A stretch of 64,000 nucleotides of DNA from JAJXXT01 sp963764465 (lineage in GTDB: Bacteria > Pseudomonadota > Alphaproteobacteria > Acetobacterales > Acetobacteraceae). Shown here piece after piece: positions 61,017 to 64,000 of this stretch (within the stretch, counting starts at the first letter, position 1; each line of letters opens with the position of its first letter). The translations under genes were made by a program, and so were the position numbers. A model generated the notes under the pieces. That model did no database searches, was not told the DNA's origin, and saw only the letters and a list, made by a program, of their open reading frames with translations. The DNA is taken from positions 1-64,000 of the forward strand of contig CAVXSO010000001.1 in the NCBI GenBank assembly GCA_963764465.1, read 5' to 3'.

Positions 61017-61483
61017 CCGCGGGATTGCTGGCTGGCCGCGGCGGGCGCCCAGGGCCGACTTTCGCCCAGGAGCGGGATACCGACATAGCCGCGCAGCGCG
61101 AGCCGGCCGTCCGGCCGTCCGGCCGTGCTGTCATCGTCGTGTGGTAGCTCACGCCGTCGCGCGCATTGTAGACGAACCCACCGCGCCAATGCGCGGCACC
61201 GTCGGGGCGAAATGCCACAGCAGCCGCAGCCCGCAGATGTGGCGCGACGCGAGTGCCTTGTCCGGATTGTGGATATCGGTCTTGGCCTGGCCGCGGCGTC
61301 GAGCGGCGTCCTGAGCCAGGCGATGCGATCGCACAGCATCCCGGTTTCCGGCGCGGCGCAGGGGGCGACGCGGATCGCGGCCTGGCCATCCGCCGTGAAC
61401 CAGGCGCCGATGGCCGAGGGCGCGGGCGAAGCCCCGGCCATGAACGGCGCAAACGCCACCGGGACGAGAGAAGCAGGTCGCAT
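61013..61483 (-). pseudogene. DUF2147 family protein, frameshifted
   Basis: The family sequence is readable only by changing frame at least three times. A signal-like start and GAWFTADGQAAIRVAPC with LCDRIAWLRTPLDA are in the first frame. KTDIHNPDKALASRHICGLRLLWHF is in a second (from about 61290), WRGGFVYNARDGVSYHTTM in a third (from about 61190), and ALRGYVGIPLLGESRPW is back in the first (from about 61115). DUF2147 proteins are small secreted proteins, often about 140-150 residues. The gene is convergent with iclR and overlaps its stop by four bases. Confidence 0.8.
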
Positions 61484-61505
61484 AGCCTTGAACGCCGCGC
61501 ACGAA

Positions 61506-61530
61506 AAAGGGCGCCACGAGGGCGCCCTTT
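61506..61530 (-). terminator. Intrinsic terminator of the OmpA-type gene
   Basis: AAAGGGCGCC (61506-61515) and GGCGCCCTTT (61521-61530) form a ten-base-pair stem. On the minus strand the stem is followed by TTTTTCGT, and it starts 25 bases after the stop of the gene at 61555-62598. Confidence 0.9.
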
Positions 61531-61554
61531 CCCATTCCGGCGAGGTTGCCGGGC

Positions 61555-62598
61555 TTACTTCAGGATGATCTCCACGCGGCGGTTCTGCGGCTCGCGCACA
61601 CCCGGCGCCGTCGGCACCAGCGGGTGGGTTTCGCCGAAGCCCTGAACATAGATGATGTTCTTGGGCACGCCGTCGCGCACCAGCTCGGCGGCCACCGCGT
61701 CGGCGCGGCGGACCGAGAGCTTCTGGTTGTAGGCGGCGGTACCGGAGAGGTCGGTGTAGCCGTTGGCCTCGATCCGCGTCGTCTGCACATGCGTCGAAGC
61801 CTGCGCGGCCTCAGAGATGATGGAGCGGGCGCGAGCCGTCAGGTCGGCCTTATCCCAGTCGAAGAACACCAGGTAGGTGCGGGCCGGTGCCGGCGCCGGG
61901 GCCGCGGCGGGAGCCGGTGCCGGCGGCGGCGGCGGCGGCGCCGAATTGAACGCGTAGCGCAGGCCGATCAGGATCGAGTTGTGCATCGTGTCGATCAGCT
62001 TGAGCGACGTGTTGGGGACGCTGGTGTTATATTTCGGGTTGTTCACGACATCGAAGAACCGGTATTCGGCCGTGAAGGAGAGGCCCGGAGCGCTGTCGAT
62101 CGGGAAGGCTGCGCCAACGATGCCCTGGGCCGCGAAGCCGCCCTTGCCACTGTTGTCGATCTGGGCCGTGCCGATATGGCCGCCGGTGAGATATTCCTCC
62201 TCATAGCCGACGCCGACGCCGACATAAGGGAACACCCAGCTCTGCCCGATATCAAAGTCGTACAGGGCATTCACCATCACGCCGTAGGTATAGAGCGTGC
62301 CGCCGGAGGGCGGGATGCCGGAGCCGTTGTTGAGGCCGTTGCTGCGGAAGTTCGCCTCAAGCTCGGTACGCAGGCCGTTACCGAAGCCCCAGCCGACGGA
62401 GCCGAGCACAACCGGGCCGGTCACGCCGGTAGGCTTGCCACTGGCGCTCGCGGTCGGCGTGGTGATGGTCGCCTTGAGGTTCATCGGGATATCGGCGCCG
62501 AGGCCGCCGCCGATGTACAAGCCGTTTACCGGCTGGGCCATCGCGAGGGCGGGAACGGCCAGGATGCTCGCGGCGAGCAGCATGGAACGCGTGTTCAT
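61555..62598 (-). CDS. OmpA-family outer membrane protein
   Basis: This 347-residue protein has a Sec signal (LLAASILAVPALAMA, cut near 22) and an eight-strand beta-barrel domain (GLYIGGGLGADIPMNL, FPYVGVGVGYEEEYL, YRFFDVVNNP, LIGLRYAF). A Pro/Ala-rich hinge of about 25 residues follows, then a C-terminal OmpA domain that binds peptidoglycan (VFFDWDKADLTARARSII, RIEANGYTDLSG, LSVRRADAVAAELV, EPQNRRVEIILK). It links the outer membrane to the cell wall. ATG 62598 is followed by a typical signal, and a terminator lies just after the stop. Confidence 0.93.
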   Translation of the reverse strand: MNTRSMLLAASILAVPALAMAQPVNGLYIGGGLGADIPMNLKATITTPTASASGKPTGVTGPVVLGSVGWGFGNGLRTELEANFRSNGLNNGSGIPPSGGTLYTYGVMVNALYDFDIGQSWVFPYVGVGVGYEEEYLTGGHIGTAQIDNSGKGGFAAQGIVGAAFPIDSAPGLSFTAEYRFFDVVNNPKYNTSVPNTSLKLIDTMHNSILIGLRYAFNSAPPPPPPAPAPAAAPAPAPARTYLVFFDWDKADLTARARSIISEAAQASTHVQTTRIEANGYTDLSGTAAYNQKLSVRRADAVAAELVRDGVPKNIIYVQGFGETHPLVPTAPGVREPQNRRVEIILK

Positions 62599-62768
62599 GA
62601 ATTTCTCCGTTCGTTATTGGCGCATGCAGGCACGCGCCTGAGGCCGCTTGACCCCGAATCCACACCGTAGAATTAGCCTCAACCTCGGGATGCCGCCAGT
62701 GTGCGCTTGCAGAATGCGCCATTCGCCAAGGGGATGTGGCGCAAGCGCAACAGTATGTGGCCTTCCCG

Positions 62769-63092
62769 TCAGGAAACGATTCGGCCCTCGAACGGGGGTG
62801 TGAGGTCCGGGGCTCCAAGCTCAATCACCCACAGATCGGGGTCCCGCGCGCTCTGCCGCGCGATATAGGCGTCGGCCTCCTGGTCCGTGACCGGATCGGT
62901 CCCGATGGCGCGCAGCCAGGCGGCCTCTCCGTCCGGGCCGGTGATCCGCGAATAAACCGCCAGTCCCTGCCGCCCGCGCAGCACCACCAGGATCCCGCCC
63001 GCGTCCGGATCACCCTTGTGCAACACCACGCCGTTGAGGTTGCTCCGCAGCGTCGCCTGCACCCAGAGGCCGGACTTGAGCCGGGGTGTCAC
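62769..63092 (-). CDS. DUF1491 family protein
   Basis: This 107-residue protein of an alphaproteobacterial family of unknown function starts RLKSGLWVQATLRSNLNGVVL, has GDPDAGGILVVLRGRQGLAVY, and ends with DPVTDQEADAYIARQSARDPDLWVIEL (in part), the pattern of DUF1491. It is probably cytoplasmic with an alpha/beta fold. Its start is divergent from the small gene at 63122, with only 29 bases between. Confidence 0.82.
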   Translation of the reverse strand: MTPRLKSGLWVQATLRSNLNGVVLHKGDPDAGGILVVLRGRQGLAVYSRITGPDGEAAWLRAIGTDPVTDQEADAYIARQSARDPDLWVIELGAPDLTPPFEGRIVS

Positions 63093-63121
63093 GCCGCCGG
63101 CACCGTGCTATGGCGCCGTGC

Positions 63122-63331
63122 ATGAAGCAGACGCCCACCAGACAGATGACGGAAGCGCAGCGTGCCTACGAGGCGAAGCGGGCGGCGAAGGCCGGGATGA
63201 GCCTCGAAAAATGGCTGGCGGCCAAGGAAAAGGACACCGCCAAGAAGCCCGCCGCGCCGGAAAGGCCGGAAAAACCGAAGAAGCCCGGACTTTTCTCGCG
63301 TCTTCTCGATCGGGCGCATAAGCCGCTCTAG
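63122..63331 (+). CDS. Small conserved basic protein
   Basis: The 69-residue product begins MKQTPTRQMTEAQRAYEAKR, continues with AKAGMSLEKWLAAKEKD and a Pro/Lys-rich stretch, and ends KKPGLFSRLLDRAHKPL. Similar small proteins of unnamed family occur in related bacteria, to my recollection. ATG 63122 is preferred to 63086. It is divergent from the DUF1491 gene and convergent with the cytochrome gene. Confidence 0.62.
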   Translation: MKQTPTRQMTEAQRAYEAKRAAKAGMSLEKWLAAKEKDTAKKPAAPERPEKPKKPGLFSRLLDRAHKPL

Positions 63332-63369
63332 TTCCTCGCTTTTTCAAATCGTTCCTCGTCGGCGAGCGC

Positions 63370-63894
63370 TCAAAGCATTCGCCTGAGCAACCCGTCGCGT
63401 CGTATGGCCTGATGGTATGCCACGCCCGCGAGATGCGCCGCCACCGCGAGCAGGATGAGCAGGCCCACGCCCTTGTGCAGCAGCGACAGCCGGGGGGCCA
63501 GTACCTTGTCCGGCGCGATGGGAGAAGGGATCGGCACGATGCCATACCAGACCACCGGGGAATCCCAGGCGTTGGTGTCGAAAAATCCCACGATCGGTTG
63601 TACCAGCAGCAGTGCGTAGAGGGCGCGATGGTTGATGGCAGCGGCGATGCGCGCGGCGCGCGGGGTGCCGGCGGGCAGTGGCGGCGGCGGATTGGCCCGT
63701 CGGATGGCCAGCCGGGCCGCGACGAGGACCCAGATCACCAGCCCCGTGCTCTCGTGCAGCGTGTAGAGCAGGTCCTCGAGCGCGCGATCCTTCGGGGTCG
63801 CGAACACGACCCACCAGCCAAGCGTGAACATCGCGAGGATGAGGGCGGCGATGAGCCAGTGCAGCGCGCGGGCCGGCAAGGTATAGCGTGGCAT
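63370..63894 (-). CDS. Cytochrome b561
   Basis: This 174-residue di-haem membrane protein has four transmembrane helices. Haem-ligand histidines are visible in RALHWLIAALI, YTLHESTGLVIW, AINHRALYALLL and LLHKGVGLLILLAVAAH, in the order usual for the family. It transfers electrons from ubiquinol to periplasmic acceptors such as superoxide or small cytochromes. ATG 63894 has GGAGAG upstream. The remaining 106 bases to the window end hold no gene that can be supported. Confidence 0.92.
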   Translation of the reverse strand: MPRYTLPARALHWLIAALILAMFTLGWWVVFATPKDRALEDLLYTLHESTGLVIWVLVAARLAIRRANPPPPLPAGTPRAARIAAAINHRALYALLLVQPIVGFFDTNAWDSPVVWYGIVPIPSPIAPDKVLAPRLSLLHKGVGLLILLAVAAHLAGVAYHQAIRRDGLLRRML

Positions 63895-64000
63895 CGGGAA
63901 CTCTCCGGCGGGATCTGATCGTGGCGGATGCTGAACCAATCCCCTCGGCGGCGTCCATCGCCGCGCACGCCGACTGGAGCGTGGATCCACGCAAACGCTG

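Noticed and set aside
60101..61147. 348-codon open frame overlapping iclR in another frame
   Set aside because: Arg/Gly/Ala-rich shadow; the IclR frame is clearly the coding one.

Overview
The window is GC-rich chromosomal DNA from an alphaproteobacterium, most likely a member of the Acetobacteraceae/Rhodospirillales. The evidence is the gene order rplU-rpmA-obgE-proB-proA-nadD-rsfS-rlmH-gpmI-envC-ctpA-(divergent polysaccharide deacetylase)-rppH, alphaproteobacterial families such as DUF4169, DUF1491, DUF2924 and DUF3489, and several Liv-type transporters. No species call is possible from the sequence alone.

Region 1 (1 to about 14.2 kb) is an accessory island that ends at a tRNA-Ser(CGA). 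It holds an IS256-type transposase remnant and a very large cell-surface polysaccharide enzyme. That enzyme has glycosyltransferase domains flanking a kinase-like domain and a methyltransferase domain, and one frameshift splits it. Next come a complete IS3-family element, an ADP-ribosylglycohydrolase cut short by that element, a SNF2/DUF3883 ATPase broken by at least eight frameshifts, and a DUF3489-DUF2924-serine recombinase cassette that is also frameshifted. The island looks like a decaying integrated element, although local assembly error cannot be excluded.

Region 2 (14.4 to 25.9 kb) is one long, tightly packed housekeeping run: ribosomal proteins L21 and L27, ribosome assembly (ObgE, RsfS, RlmH), proline and NAD synthesis, glycolysis (GpmI), cell-wall hydrolase activation (EnvC), a CtpA protease and RNA 5'-end processing (RppH). 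An attenuator-like hairpin sits at the 5' end of the rplU transcript. Genes nadD and rlmH have no ATG/GTG/TTG start at the expected place.

Region 3 (26 to 44.7 kb) is mainly transport and its regulation: a Liv-type operon with a LivM-LivG fusion, an opposing SsuABC/TauABC-like operon that includes a CaiB-type CoA transferase under a GntR regulator, a LysR regulator with a YeiH-type exporter, a gamma-glutamyltransferase homologue, rpsD, an asparaginase, an acyl-CoA dehydrogenase and an orphan peptide-binding protein.

Region 4 (44.9 to 64 kb) holds a DUF1223 protein, an acyl-CoA dehydrogenase/phosphotransferase pair, HU, murQ-nagA for cell-wall sugar recycling, a succinate-semialdehyde dehydrogenase, the alpha-E/ATP-grasp pair, and a second Liv operon divergent from an IclR regulator. 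Well-formed inverted repeats lie between that operon and its regulator. The window closes with a frameshifted DUF2147 gene, an OmpA-type porin, two small conserved proteins and a cytochrome b561.
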